A stretch of DNA of 64,000 nucleotides from Clostridium gelidum (GCF_019977655.1 NZ_AP024849.1:4497001-4561000), one strand, 5' to 3'; positions 37,285-45,853 are shown, counted from the first letter of the stretch. Made by a program: numbers and translations. Notes: generated by a model not told the origin, from the letters alone.

Positions 37285-38319
37285 CTATCTTATTGTATTC
37301 TTTATTATGTTGATTGTTTCTTCAATATCTTCTGCTGTAATACCTCTATGAGTTACAAGTCGGCAGGTTTCTCTATCTATAACTTTTATTTTTATTCCAT
37401 GTTCTTCTAAATCCTTACTCATATAGTAAGCATCTTTTCCAACACTTTTAAGGTCTATTTGTACAATATTAGTTAGCGTCTTTTCATAATTGACTATATT
37501 CTCATTTAAATTAGCAAGTCCTATTGCTAAATTCTTAGCGTTTATATTATCATCTTGTATCCTATCAATCATGGTTTCAAGTGCAACAACACCTGCTGCT
37601 GCCATATGACCAGCCTGTGCCAATCCACCACCAATTCTTTGTCTCATTCTTCGTGCTTTTTCAATAAAATCTTTTGTTCCAAGAAGAACAGATCCTACAG
37701 GTGCACTTAATCCTTTGCAGAGAGAGAACTGCATAATATCTATATCTTTACATAATATTTTAGGTTCAACTTTTAGAGCACTTGCCGCATTAAATATTCG
37801 AGCTCCATCTAAATAAACTAGTAGATCATTTTTATGAGCTAGTAAAGATACTTCAGATATATACTCTTTTGATAGCGGAATACCACGGTTTAAATCATAT
37901 GTATTTTCTAAACATAATACCTTTGTCATTGGAACTTGTAGTCCACGTTTTCTAATTGATTTTTGAATGTCTTGAAAATCAAAATGTCCTTCGCTGCTTC
38001 TAAGAGATCTGGTTTGTACTCCTGCAAGTGCAGCTAATCCTCCAGTTTCCATATTATAAATGTGGGACTCCTCACCAACTAATACTTCATCTCCGTGGTG
38101 AGTAGAAGTCATAATAGCTATTTGGTTTGCCATAGTACAAGAAATTACAAATAGTCCAGCTTCTTTTCCAAACATTTTAGCACTCATTTCTTCTAAGTGG
38201 TTTACGGTTGGATCCTCACGACTAAAATCATCTCCTACTTCTGCATTTGCCATAGCTTGTCGCATTTCAAATGTAGCTAATGTTGCTGCATCACTTCTAT
38301 AATCTCTAATTAAATTCAT
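37285..38319 (-). CDS. Low-specificity L-threonine aldolase family protein
   Basis: PLP enzyme of the fold type I aldolase group, cleaving L-threonine (or allo-threonine) to glycine and acetaldehyde. 344 aa: RSDAATLAT at the start, EESHIYNMETGG, LDGARIFNAA, and the PLP lysine in FSLCKGLSAPVGS, then RMRQRIGGG. ATG after AAGGAGGT. Isolated gene at the border between core and accessory DNA. Confidence 0.92.
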   Translation of the reverse strand: MNLIRDYRSDAATLATFEMRQAMANAEVGDDFSREDPTVNHLEEMSAKMFGKEAGLFVISCTMANQIAIMTSTHHGDEVLVGEESHIYNMETGGLAALAGVQTRSLRSSEGHFDFQDIQKSIRKRGLQVPMTKVLCLENTYDLNRGIPLSKEYISEVSLLAHKNDLLVYLDGARIFNAASALKVEPKILCKDIDIMQFSLCKGLSAPVGSVLLGTKDFIEKARRMRQRIGGGLAQAGHMAAAGVVALETMIDRIQDDNINAKNLAIGLANLNENIVNYEKTLTNIVQIDLKSVGKDAYYMSKDLEEHGIKIKVIDRETCRLVTHRGITAEDIEETINIIKNTIR

Positions 38320-38472
38320 TTTTGACCTCCTTGAAATTGAACTCTATTTATAGAATATAGTTTTATCACATCAGTAGATGTGTTCTTATTATAGTATTTT
38401 TAGTAAATACCGTATTATTAAATTTACAAAGCTCATTATTTACCAATTAATTCACCAAATCTACATATATAA

Positions 38473-38509
38473 ATAATAACTCACGGGAAGTTTCCCTTGA
38501 GTGATTATT
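38473..38509. repeat. Palindromic repeat, copy 2
   Basis: Same hairpin as 33274 with two arm mismatches (AACTCACGGGAA against TTCCCTTGAGTG). It is followed by TAAATTAAATAATACGATGT (38513-38532), which matches the upstream element at 48546. Confidence 0.7.
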
Positions 38510-38564
38510 GGATAAATTAAATAATACGATGTTTTTTCAATCTTATATATATATCATAAAAAAA

Positions 38565-39065
38565 TTATGAAGAAAGGTTTCTTTGTATTACTTCGTCTAC
38601 TTTAAATTTAACTTCTTCATTTATGTTAAGTTTAAAACTTTTATTAGTTTTAAACAATGTATTCACTTTAAATTCAATTCTATTTGGTGATACCAGGCTA
38701 TAACTCTGAATTTTAGACCATTTATAAAAATAACCAAAGTAATATATTCCATTTTCTCTTATTTGTGAATTTATAAATGTCTTTATTATAGTTGATATTG
38801 AGACTTCTATCAAAAATATTATTCCTAAAATATTATTAATATTATTAATTCTATTACTTTTTCCATAGTAAAAATAATCTCTTACATTATGCCAGAACAT
38901 CATACAAACTATTATTAATCCCACTATATAGAAAATAATTAAACCTCTGTCTTCTTTTACTTTCATAATTAATTCCCCATGATGGCATACTGTATATAAA
39001 TCTTTTAGTAATAAACTTGCTCCCAAAACAATCAGCATTATATCAAAAAAAGAAAACTCATTCAA
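38565..39065 (-). CDS. Membrane protein, DUF5673-like (uncertain)
   Basis: 166 aa with three or four predicted transmembrane stretches (IMLIVLGASLLL, LIIFYIVGLIIVCMM, ILGIIFLIEVSIS) and a soluble C-terminus (IYYFGYFYKWSKIQSYSL ... EEVKFKVDEVIQRNLSS) like the PH-type end of DUF5673 proteins. I start it at a TTG 8 nt after AAAGGGGG; it overlaps the upstream gene by 8 nt, suggesting coupling. Function unknown. Confidence 0.55.
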   Translation of the reverse strand: MNEFSFFDIMLIVLGASLLLKDLYTVCHHGELIMKVKEDRGLIIFYIVGLIIVCMMFWHNVRDYFYYGKSNRINNINNILGIIFLIEVSISTIIKTFINSQIRENGIYYFGYFYKWSKIQSYSLVSPNRIEFKVNTLFKTNKSFKLNINEEVKFKVDEVIQRNLSS

Positions 39066-39315
39066 GCAATTCACCCCCTTTGCACTCATTTAGTGCTTCC
39101 TTTAACATTTTAGTAGCCCAATTATATGTATCTATAGTGTCATAATGCCTATAATTACCTTTTAAGGACACAATCAAAAATAAATATATGTCATACCATC
39201 TAGTTCTTACATGTTGAATTTTTGTAAGCTTTTGAGCATTATATTTTCCAACATCATAGTTAATTTTTATAGTAATAACTAATAATGTGAGATATAAGTA
39301 CTGTTGAAATAACAA
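39058..39315 (-). CDS. Small hypothetical protein
   Basis: 85 aa, starting from a TTG with a weak ribosome binding site. One hydrophobic N-terminal segment (LYLTLLVITIKI), then a polar part with RTRWYDIYLFLIVSLKGN and YNWATKMLKEAL. No family recognised. It overlaps the membrane protein gene downstream, so they form a two-gene unit. It could be the remnant of a longer gene. Confidence 0.5.
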   Translation of the reverse strand: MLFQQYLYLTLLVITIKINYDVGKYNAQKLTKIQHVRTRWYDIYLFLIVSLKGNYRHYDTIDTYNWATKMLKEALNECKGGELLE

Positions 39316-39326
39316 CTTTTTCTCTA

Positions 39327-40436
39327 TTATTTCATTACTATTTTATTACTCTCTACATATATATCTGAATTTGCATCTGGCTTTAGAAGTAGTTCTTTAG
39401 TTTTTTTACTTTCCACATAAAATATCGCATTACCACACCCTAAAAATGCATTATTTCCTATACTTGTAACACTACTTGGAATTGTTACGCTTGTTAAACT
39501 ACTGCAATCGTTAAATGCATATTTTTCTATACTTATTGCTCCATTTGGAATTGTTATACTTTCTAAACTACTGCAGCTATAGAATGCAGCGCTTCCAACA
39601 CTTGTTACACTACTTGGGATTGTTATACTTTGTAAATTACGGCAACCATAAAACGCGCTATTTCCTATACTTACTACACTACTTGGAATTGTTATACTTT
39701 CTAAACTAATACAATCTGAAAATTCACTACCACTTATATTGGTTACACCCTTTGGAATTTTTATGCTTATCAATTTATTACAATGCCCAAATGCATTATC
39801 ACCTATATTTATCACACTATCTGGTATATTTATGCTTGTTAAACCAATACAGCCATTAAATGTTCTTTCTCCTATATTTGTTATACTATTTGGAATTGTT
39901 ATACTTGTTAGATTACGAGACAATATAAATGCACCATCGCCTATACTTGCTACACTACTTGGAATAATATAACTTGTATCCTTTTTCCCTTCGGGATATT
40001 TTATTATTTCAGTCTTTAATTTATTAAATAATACTCCCTCAAGACTTGTATAATATTTATTATTATGTTTTGGAATTATATCATTTAAATTACCACAATT
40101 TCCAAATGCATTAGTTCCTATACTCGTTATACACTCAGGAATTGTTATCTTTATCAATATACCACAATCTACAAACGCATTTTTTCCTATACTCGTTACT
40201 GTCTCACCATTAATTGTGCTTGGTATAACTACTTCACTTTGATTACCAATATATTTTGTTATTGTTCCTGTTGCTGCATCAAATTTAAAATCTGCTTCGT
40301 TACTTATTGAATCTGCACATGCTTCACTAGAACTTAAATAGTAATAATCAATAATTATATTTTTAGCAGCATAACAACCAACTAATATAATTATTATTAC
40401 TAAAACTATAATTTTCTTAGAAAAATTTTTTATCAT
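39327..40436 (-). CDS. BspA-type leucine-rich repeat lipoprotein
   Basis: 369 aa. N-terminal hydrophobic segment ends in LVGC, a good lipobox, so it is probably a membrane-anchored surface protein. About ten 23-residue repeats of the BspA/TpLRR type follow (pattern SITIPxSVTSIGxxAFxxCxxL). Such proteins often bind host or polymer surfaces. The start lies after a weak ribosome binding site. The repeats are also visible in the DNA. Neighbours give no functional hint. Confidence 0.85.
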   Translation of the reverse strand: MIKNFSKKIIVLVIIIILVGCYAAKNIIIDYYYLSSSEACADSISNEADFKFDAATGTITKYIGNQSEVVIPSTINGETVTSIGKNAFVDCGILIKITIPECITSIGTNAFGNCGNLNDIIPKHNNKYYTSLEGVLFNKLKTEIIKYPEGKKDTSYIIPSSVASIGDGAFILSRNLTSITIPNSITNIGERTFNGCIGLTSINIPDSVINIGDNAFGHCNKLISIKIPKGVTNISGSEFSDCISLESITIPSSVVSIGNSAFYGCRNLQSITIPSSVTSVGSAAFYSCSSLESITIPNGAISIEKYAFNDCSSLTSVTIPSSVTSIGNNAFLGCGNAIFYVESKKTKELLLKPDANSDIYVESNKIVMK

Positions 40437-40529
40437 AACATTATCACCTTATTTTCATATTAATTCATAACATATTTTCAATTTAATATTTTAATTTTAC
40501 AAGTCAATCCTAACTCTTTATCCTTATCC

Positions 40530-40559
40530 GTAAGCTGTAATTCTAGAATTACAGCTTAC
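40530..40559. terminator. 30-bp perfect palindrome
   Basis: GTAAGCTGTAATTC, TA centre, and exact complement; six T residues follow on the plus strand. It sits between the LRR gene promoter region and the radical SAM remnant, both on the minus strand. Confidence 0.5.
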
Positions 40560-40563
40560 TTTT

Positions 40564-41100
40564 TTAATCAAATACAAATTTTACGAGAGAATTATTTTTC
40601 CATGTATTTCTCAATTCATCAATATAATCATTTCTATCATTAAATATAATATCCTCATATATAGGTTTTAATTTTGGATATTTATTATTTATATATTCTA
40701 GCATTTTTCCCATTGATATACTATCTTTTTCTATGGTCAATTTATCTAAAAACACTGGTATATATTTATTTAAACTTCCTATCATTTCATTTACATCTGT
40801 AATACCTGGTAAAATTGGAGTTATGAAAGCCCATACTTTTATTCCTTGTTCATGTAATTTATTTGCTACTTCAATATTTTTAATTGTATGAGATTCTTCT
40901 AAATTTGAAAGGAGGTTTAAATTTGATAGACCTAACAATACAGTTACATCTCCTTTATAATTTTTTAATATGTCTATATCCCTAAAAACCAAATCATAAT
41001 GTGCCTTTGTAGTAATCATTGTGGTATATGAAGTTCACTTAACTCTATTAGACACTTTCTAGTTAATTCATATTTATTTTCAATTTCCATGTATGGATCA
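40564..41100 (-). pseudogene. Truncated SplB-like radical SAM protein
   Basis: The C-terminal half survives: 151 codons from an ATG at 41019 with LLGLSNLNLLSNLEES and VWAFITPILPGITD, typical of COG1533 radical SAM proteins. Upstream, in another frame, CDPYMEIENKYELTRKCLIE (the DPY...E.KY.LTR block) is readable to 41100 and then ends abruptly at a terminator-type repeat (41101-41143). The Cys-rich N-terminus is gone. So the gene is both frameshifted and cut. Confidence 0.7.
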
Positions 41101-41143
41101 CAAAAATACCACAAATTCATTACTGAATAATGTGATATTTCAA
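41101..41143 (-). terminator. Terminator-type flanking repeat T1 (after GNAT gene)
   Basis: Reads TTGAAATATCACATTATTCA on the minus strand, then ATGAATTTGTGGTATTTTT. Same family as 43482, 48451, 49117 and 52450. It marks the cut edge of the radical SAM remnant. Confidence 0.6.
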
Positions 41144-41193
41144 TGTGTTATTTACTTTTATTAATTTATAACGTAATAAAAATGTACAATAAG

Positions 41194-41619
41194 TTATCGT
41201 CTTGGTCTGATTTTTCTTATTTCCATCAAATCTAATGGTCGCGCAACAGGATTGAATCCGACTTTATTATAAACGCCATGAGCGTCTTTTGTAATTAGTA
41301 ACCATTGATATACATCCTCTAATTTTTGATTATTTAAGATATAATTAATAATTTTCTGACCTATTCCTTTTTTTCTAAAATTCACATCAATATATACGTC
41401 AGTTATATATGCAAATCTTGTTTTATCAGAAATTACTCTTCCATAACCAATTTGTTCCGTATCATTAACAAATGCACCGACAATTAAAGCTGAATTAATA
41501 GCACCCTTTTTTACTTCATGGATTTTAATTTCTGGACTCCAAAATGAATTTGAAAGCATTTGGGTTACTTTTTCAAAATCCATATTTTCAATTCCATCTT
41601 TTATAATAATATCGTTCAT
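41194..41619 (-). CDS. GNAT family N-acetyltransferase
   Basis: 141 aa. Acetyl-CoA binding motif A is DVYIDVNFRKKGIGQKII (R/Q-x-x-G-x-G/A); later KVGFNPV closes the fold. Substrate unknown; amines, antibiotics and protein N-termini are possible. ATG after AAGGAGTG. About 70 bp upstream is a 19-bp-spacer promoter with a dyad, so a MerR-type regulator probably controls it. A family terminator (T1) follows. Confidence 0.85.
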   Translation of the reverse strand: MNDIIIKDGIENMDFEKVTQMLSNSFWSPEIKIHEVKKGAINSALIVGAFVNDTEQIGYGRVISDKTRFAYITDVYIDVNFRKKGIGQKIINYILNNQKLEDVYQWLLITKDAHGVYNKVGFNPVARPLDLMEIRKIRPRR

Positions 41620-41691
41620 AAAAGCCTCACTCCTTATTACTCAATTTTACTATTGTTAATTAATTGATTTGATAAAATATAGCTTAATATT

Positions 41692-41722
41692 AATATACAC
41701 GCTTACCTAAGGTAAGAGTCAA
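41692..41722 (-). promoter_or_regulatory. MerR-type promoter for the GNAT gene
   Basis: On the minus strand: TTGACT (41717-41722), exactly 19-bp spacer, TATATT (41692-41697). The spacer contains the dyad CTTACC-TTA-GGTAAG. An overlong 19-bp spacer with a centred dyad is the hallmark of MerR-family promoters. No merR gene is nearby. Confidence 0.65.
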
Positions 41723-41771
41723 CCACCTTGTAAAAAATACCAATATATTGAATTCCATTATTCAATATTCC

Positions 41772-41990
41772 TCATGCAATATATTTCTCCATCTTTTTAA
41801 TTGCTTCTTTTTCTATCTGCTTTATTCTAGAATATGTTATATTCAACTTTTCTTCTAATCTCCAATATCTTTTATGTTCTATATACTCGTCGGTTATTAT
41901 ATGGCTAACTCTTACATTTACTTTAATCCCCTTAAACTTGCCAATAATTCTATCGGTAATTATGATAATAATATCATTAAGATGTGACTG
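41772..41990 (-). pseudogene. Fragment resembling a sigma-70 region 4
   Basis: An open frame of 72 codons without start codon. Its end, EEKLNITYSRIKQIEKEAIKK, resembles the helix-turn-helix of sigma region 4 (SRxRQIExxAxxK; the quoted stretch is only part). It may be a remnant of a phage or sporulation-type sigma factor, or of an ArpU-like regulator. Confidence 0.4.
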
Positions 41991-42195
41991 TTATTTTAGG
42001 TGATCCATGATAATCCCAAGATAAGAAAATTTAAAAAATAGATATTTGTTATAAAAATAATGTTTTTGAAACAAAAGCTGACACTATATGTATATTCGTG
42101 ATATATTATGTAAATTATGTTACAATAGGTTTTATATAGAATTATAATCTAATGCACAATAGTTAATAGAGATGAAGAAAGGGGTATTTTGAATT

Positions 42196-43014
42196 ATGAG
42201 GATTAGTACCTTAAATTCATTTTTTAAAGATGCTTTAAAAAATCTTAGAAGAAATCTTACTAGCAGCATTGCTTCAATTGCTATAGTAATGTCAATGTTA
42301 TTTCTTTTAGGATCATTTTTGCTATTTATATTCAATATTAAAATGGGGATTATTGGTGTTTACTCCGAATTTGAAATACTGGTAACTTTAAAGGATGATA
42401 TAAAGATTACAGATCAGCAAAATATATATAATAAAATAAAAGCGGCAAATGGTGTAACTGATATTACTTTTAAAAATAATATTCCCCTATCCGCATCATA
42501 TATAATTAAAGTGAATGGATCAGATGATATACCTAAAGTAATTTCTCAAATTAATGAATTACAAGGTATAAATGAAATTAATGGTGGTAAAATTCTTCCG
42601 AGTAAAATTGTAACAATTACTATACTAATTCAATTGCTAGGAGTGATACTTTTCCTTACACTTTTGGTAGCATCATTTATTTTAATTAAAAATACGCTAA
42701 AACTTGCTATGTATACAAGACGTGATGAAATTAGTATAATGCAATATCTTGGTGCAACAGATTGGTTTATTAGGTGGCCATTTATTTTCGAGGGTATAAT
42801 AATTGGATTTTTAGGAGCAATGTCCGCAGTAAGTGTAATGTATTTCTTATATAGATCTGTATATAGACAAGTAACTCCTTATGTTGCAACAACGATTAGT
42901 TTTATAGATCCATCTTTTATATTAACAACTATATCATGGAGTTTTATACTTATTGGAATAATTCTAGGTACTATAGGAAGTATCTTTGCTATACGAAAGT
43001 TCTTAATAGTTTAA
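42196..43014 (+). CDS. Orphan FtsX-like permease protein
   Basis: 272 aa. Cytoplasmic N-terminus FKDALKNLRRNLTSSIASI, TM1 (residues 28-48), a large external loop with FKNNIPLSASYIIKV (the FtsX V/I-P-x-S-Y/F pattern), then three C-terminal TMs with MQYLGATDWFIRWPFIFEG, diagnostic for FtsX. FtsX works with the ATPase FtsE to activate cell-wall hydrolases, but no ftsE is adjacent, unlike the normal ftsEX operon. ATG after AAAGGGG at slightly long spacing. Confidence 0.85.
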   Translation: MRISTLNSFFKDALKNLRRNLTSSIASIAIVMSMLFLLGSFLLFIFNIKMGIIGVYSEFEILVTLKDDIKITDQQNIYNKIKAANGVTDITFKNNIPLSASYIIKVNGSDDIPKVISQINELQGINEINGGKILPSKIVTITILIQLLGVILFLTLLVASFILIKNTLKLAMYTRRDEISIMQYLGATDWFIRWPFIFEGIIIGFLGAMSAVSVMYFLYRSVYRQVTPYVATTISFIDPSFILTTISWSFILIGIILGTIGSIFAIRKFLIV

Positions 43015-43149
43015 ATTTTGCCAATCCCTGACCATGTATTAAAATATTGGTTAATGCTACAGATACAAAAGCAAATTGAAACTAATAAAATATGTTATAA
43101 TTGATCCATAATAGTAAATTTAAAACTTTAAAGTGCATTGGGAGGAAAA

Positions 43150-43443
43150 ATGAAGTTTCTTACGTTTTTTATAATCTTCTCTGTTTTTTACGGTATCTTT
43201 AATTGGATAATTAAAAAGACTGATTTTCATAACAAATTATTTGTTAATACTAGAATGCACAAATATATTAAAACTATTTTGATTTTGATATTTTTTTTAT
43301 TTGTATTTTCATTTGAGTATGAAAAACAATTGTTGAATGATAAATATGGCGAGCATAACTATATAAGTATTATAGTAGGTGCATTTTTAAGTTCTATCTG
43401 TATAAATGTTGTACCACTAATAGTTAAAAGAAATAAATCATAA
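43150..43443 (+). CDS. Small membrane protein
   Basis: 97 aa with two or three hydrophobic helices (FLTFFIIFSVFYGIF; ILILIFFLFVFSF; IIVGAFLSSICINVV) and a basic C-terminus. No family recognised. ATG follows GGGAGG. Promoter TATAAT at 43096-43101 is part of a sequence shared with the PhzF promoter (TATGTTATAAT...CATAATAGTA). Terminator T2 follows. Confidence 0.65.
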   Translation: MKFLTFFIIFSVFYGIFNWIIKKTDFHNKLFVNTRMHKYIKTILILIFFLFVFSFEYEKQLLNDKYGEHNYISIIVGAFLSSICINVVPLIVKRNKS

Positions 43444-43481
43444 TATTTTTATTATGTGAATCAATAAAAATTAATAACAGA

Positions 43482-43530
43482 TTGAAATATCACATTACTT
43501 CAGAAATGAATTTGCGATATTTTTTCTGCG
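43482..43530 (+). terminator. Terminator-type flanking repeat T2
   Basis: TTGAAATATCACATTACTTC then AAATGAATTTGCGATATTTT; stem AAATATCACA / TGCGATATTT (one mismatch) followed by six T residues and CTGCG. Confidence 0.7.
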
Positions 43531-43581
43531 TAAAACTACTAAATTCTGTAGTTTGATTTATATAGTAGGGAGGAAGCAAAC

Positions 43582-43662
43582 ATGAATGATGAAAAAAACA
43601 TATTAGTAGTAACCAGCAAAATACAAAATATATTGGTATACAAGGAGAATAATTATGCTTGA
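43582..43662 (+). CDS. 26-residue peptide ahead of the FakA-like domain gene
   Basis: ATG after GGGAGGAAG. The product starts MNDEKNILVVTSK and ends NNYA. Its stop overlaps the next ATG by 8 nt, so it may couple translation. It could be the broken N-terminus of a once longer protein. Confidence 0.45.
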   Translation: MNDEKNILVVTSKIQNILVYKENNYA

Positions 43663-43906
43663 ATACAAATTTGATACCCAGTTATTAATTGAGGGAGAAA
43701 ATCTTTCAGAAGATAAAATAAACGACTATATTACCAAAAATATTGAAGGTGATTGTTTACTTGCAGTTGGAGATGAAGAATTAATAAAAATACATTTTCA
43801 CACAAATACTCCATGGAAAGTGCTAGAATATTGTGCTTCATTAGGTGATATTCATGATATTGTTATAGAAAATATGGAACGACAAACAAATGGTCTTAAA
43901 GGTTAA
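43655..43906 (+). CDS. Stand-alone FakA/YloV middle-domain protein
   Basis: 83 aa, homologous by eye to residues 230-312 of FakA (13130-14797): YKFDTQLLIEGE against FGYCTEFIILGD, and IKIHFHTNTPWKVLEY against IKVHIHTNDPGLVLSK. The His-x-His pair (47, 49) is kept, but the metal-ligand Cys is replaced by Asp7. No kinase domain. AAGGAG ribosome binding site. Nitroreductase follows by 20 nt. Function unknown; metal or FakB-related binding is a guess. Confidence 0.65.
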   Translation: MLEYKFDTQLLIEGENLSEDKINDYITKNIEGDCLLAVGDEELIKIHFHTNTPWKVLEYCASLGDIHDIVIENMERQTNGLKG

Positions 43907-43926
43907 CCCATGTTTGGAGAAGTAAT

Positions 43927-44490
43927 ATGAATGTAAAAAAGGCAATAGAAGAACGAAGAAGTATAAGAAAGTTTAAAAATAAAATAGTACCAAACGAAAT
44001 AATAGATGAATTATTAAAATTAGCAACTAAAGCACCTTCAGGTAAAAATCGTCAACCATGGAGGTTCGTTGTTCTTCAAAACAGAAAAAAATATGAATTA
44101 GTAAATATTATGGAGAATGTATTAAATCAGCATAAGAAAGAAAATAAGTCCACTGGAAGTTTTGAGTTAAGCATAAATTCCATTAATGAATCATCAGCCG
44201 TAGTTTTAGTATTTAATGCATTTTCTAATTTTGAAGAAGATTATAATCATTATAGATTGCTAACTGATACTCAATCAATAGGTGCCGCTGTACAAACACT
44301 CCTTTTAGCAACATTGGATTTTGAACTGGGAACTCTTTGGATCTGCGATGTTTTTTATTGTGATAAAGAAATATGTTCATGGTTAAATCGTGGAGAAGAA
44401 CTTGTAGCCGCAGTGGCAATCGGATATCCAAACCAATCTCCATATCCACGACCAAGAAAGCTTATGAAAGAAATTGTGGAATGGATATAG
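43927..44490 (+). CDS. Nitroreductase family protein
   Basis: FMN-dependent NAD(P)H oxidoreductase, 187 aa. IEERRSIRKFKNK at the N-terminus and KAPSGKNRQPWRFVVL (FMN binding) are family hallmarks; GAAVQTLLLATLDFELGTLWI and AVAIGYPNQSPYPRPRK complete the fold. Reduces nitro compounds or quinones in other bacteria; substrate unknown. ATG after TGGAGAAG. Probably co-transcribed with the FakA-like domain gene. Confidence 0.9.
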   Translation: MNVKKAIEERRSIRKFKNKIVPNEIIDELLKLATKAPSGKNRQPWRFVVLQNRKKYELVNIMENVLNQHKKENKSTGSFELSINSINESSAVVLVFNAFSNFEEDYNHYRLLTDTQSIGAAVQTLLLATLDFELGTLWICDVFYCDKEICSWLNRGEELVAAVAIGYPNQSPYPRPRKLMKEIVEWI

Positions 44491-44584
44491 ATTTTACATA
44501 GTACGCAATATTCTTATTTGGCCTAGTAAAATGTTCTTCAAAATTTGTCTATGTTTTAACACAGTGTTGAAATTTAATCATAAA

Positions 44585-44610
44585 AAAAGCAGTAGCGATA
44601 TACTGCTTTT
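44585..44610. terminator. Bidirectional terminator between nitroreductase and 44676 gene
   Basis: AAAAGCAGTA / TACTGCTTTT stem, 6-nt loop, A-run before and T-run after; serves the convergent genes. Confidence 0.8.
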
Positions 44611-44675
44611 TTACGTAATATAATAAAATCCAATATTAAAATGTGATATTCTAATTTATTATTTTTCATATTAAT

Positions 44676-45317
44676 TTAATTCTTTATATAATCAGTTGCT
44701 TTTTTATATTCAGATGAATTCGCACGCTTTGAGTTATATATTTCTACAACTTTTTCTATACCATTAGCAGTCATATGTGGGAGAGACTTCTCAATATAAC
44801 CCCAATTCCCTGTTTTCTTCATGGTTTCTATAGCTTCTGCATCTATTTCATTGTTTGAAGCATCAGCTGTAATATCTATGCCTTTTTGGATTCTCTTCGT
44901 AGTTTCTATAGATTCTGTATTTGTTTCATTTTCTGAAATATTAGGTGTAACCTCTGGGTTCTCTTGGTTATTCTGACCATTCATAGTCAAATACACAGCA
45001 TTATCTTTCCTATTCCATTCAACTTTGAAATGCATGTATTCTAGCAATTCGTCCATTGGCATATATAATTGGGGTTCAGAACTCCCCTCTTTTACAATAG
45101 TAACTAAAGTCTTTTTTAACTTAATATCATTTCCATTAAAATATACCTTATCATTATTAATGGCTGCTGATTTTATTTCTTCTGCTGCAGTAACAGCCAC
45201 CGCCGCTTTCTCACTTATAGCTGCTGTTTTCTTTCCTACTGCTACAAAAACAATAGAAACTCCTATTATACCAATCACCAATCCTACAATTATACTTTTA
45301 ACATCAAATTTCATCAT
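44676..45317 (-). CDS. Membrane-anchored protein with copper amine oxidase N-terminal-like domain
   Basis: 213 aa. One N-terminal transmembrane helix (SIIVGLVIGIIGVSIVFVAV) then an extracellular domain with VYFNGNDIKLKKTLVTI, LYMPMDELLEYM and VEWNRKDNAVYLTM, the stalk-like Cu_amine_oxidN1 fold common in secreted clostridial proteins, and a Glu/Asn/Thr-rich tail with repeats (IETTKR..., IETMKKT). Role unknown. ATG after AGAGGAGAG. Upstream element P1 supplies a TATAAT. Confidence 0.7.
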   Translation of the reverse strand: MMKFDVKSIIVGLVIGIIGVSIVFVAVGKKTAAISEKAAVAVTAAEEIKSAAINNDKVYFNGNDIKLKKTLVTIVKEGSSEPQLYMPMDELLEYMHFKVEWNRKDNAVYLTMNGQNNQENPEVTPNISENETNTESIETTKRIQKGIDITADASNNEIDAEAIETMKKTGNWGYIEKSLPHMTANGIEKVVEIYNSKRANSSEYKKATDYIKN

Positions 45318-45385
45318 CGTTCTCTCCTCTTTATCTGTAATAATTAACTATATTAACTGATACATCCAATCAAAATTATACTTTT

Positions 45386-45460
45386 ATTATAATATATTTT
45401 ACAAATATTCCATTACTTAATTTTTAGAGACTGTTATTATCAATTACTACGCGGAATCTA
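45386..45460 (-). promoter_or_regulatory. Upstream flanking repeat P1 (promoter of 44676 gene)
   Basis: On the minus strand: GTAGTAA, a degenerate core (TCTCTAAAAATTAAGTAATG), ATATTTGTAAAATA, and TATAAT at 45386-45391. Same order as 47306 and 61352. Confidence 0.55.
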
Positions 45461-45554
45461 TATATTTCTTGTTAATTATAACATATTCTGTAAGTATCCT
45501 ATTATTAAACTTTCCTTAAACTTTCAAATAAACTCCAATTTTAAATTTGATTTT

Positions 45555-45683
45555 TTATTGCATTATTCCATTACGAAGTATGTTCTTTAATCTCCAAAAT
45601 AGATTAAATAATATAGCAAGTAAAAAAGGTGAAATTATCTTTACTGTCCCTATAGCGTATATTGAATGCGAAAAATCAAACAT
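45555..45683 (-). CDS. Possible 42-residue membrane peptide
   Basis: Short open frame with a hydrophobic centre (IISPFLLAILFNLFW) and basic end (RLKNILRNG). No ribosome binding site, no family. Possibly a gene remnant; low confidence. Confidence 0.22.
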   Translation of the reverse strand: MFDFSHSIYAIGTVKIISPFLLAILFNLFWRLKNILRNGIMQ

Positions 45684-45715
45684 AAATATACTTTAAATAT
45701 AATTGTTACACAATC

Positions 45716-45790
45716 TGTAGAGAATATAGTGTAGTAACCAATAAAAAATATTCTTTGAAAATTGAATAATGCAGTATTTACAATGAATAT
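45716..45790 (+). promoter_or_regulatory. Upstream flanking repeat P2 (before cupin gene)
   Basis: TGTAGAGAATATAGTGTAGT, then TTCTTTGAAAATTGAATAAT followed by GCAGTATTTACA. The core resembles the boxA region of rRNA leaders. Confidence 0.6.
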
Positions 45791-45853
45791 AAGAACACTT
45801 TCAAAAACTAAAACATATTATAAATTTGAAATATTATATAAGGAAGAAACAAT

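Noticed and set aside
37238..37285. Short minus-strand frame IDAAILEKIISRG after the threonine aldolase
   Set aside because: Overlaps the aldolase stop in another frame, no start codon, too short to support.
39515..39972. Plus-strand ORFs opposite the LRR gene
   Set aside because: They are antisense shadows of the repeated LRR codons, with no ribosome binding sites.
45750..45775. boxA-like TTCTTTGAAAATTGAATAAT read as the leader of an rRNA operon
   Set aside because: No 16S, 23S, 5S or tRNA sequence follows any copy; protein genes follow instead.
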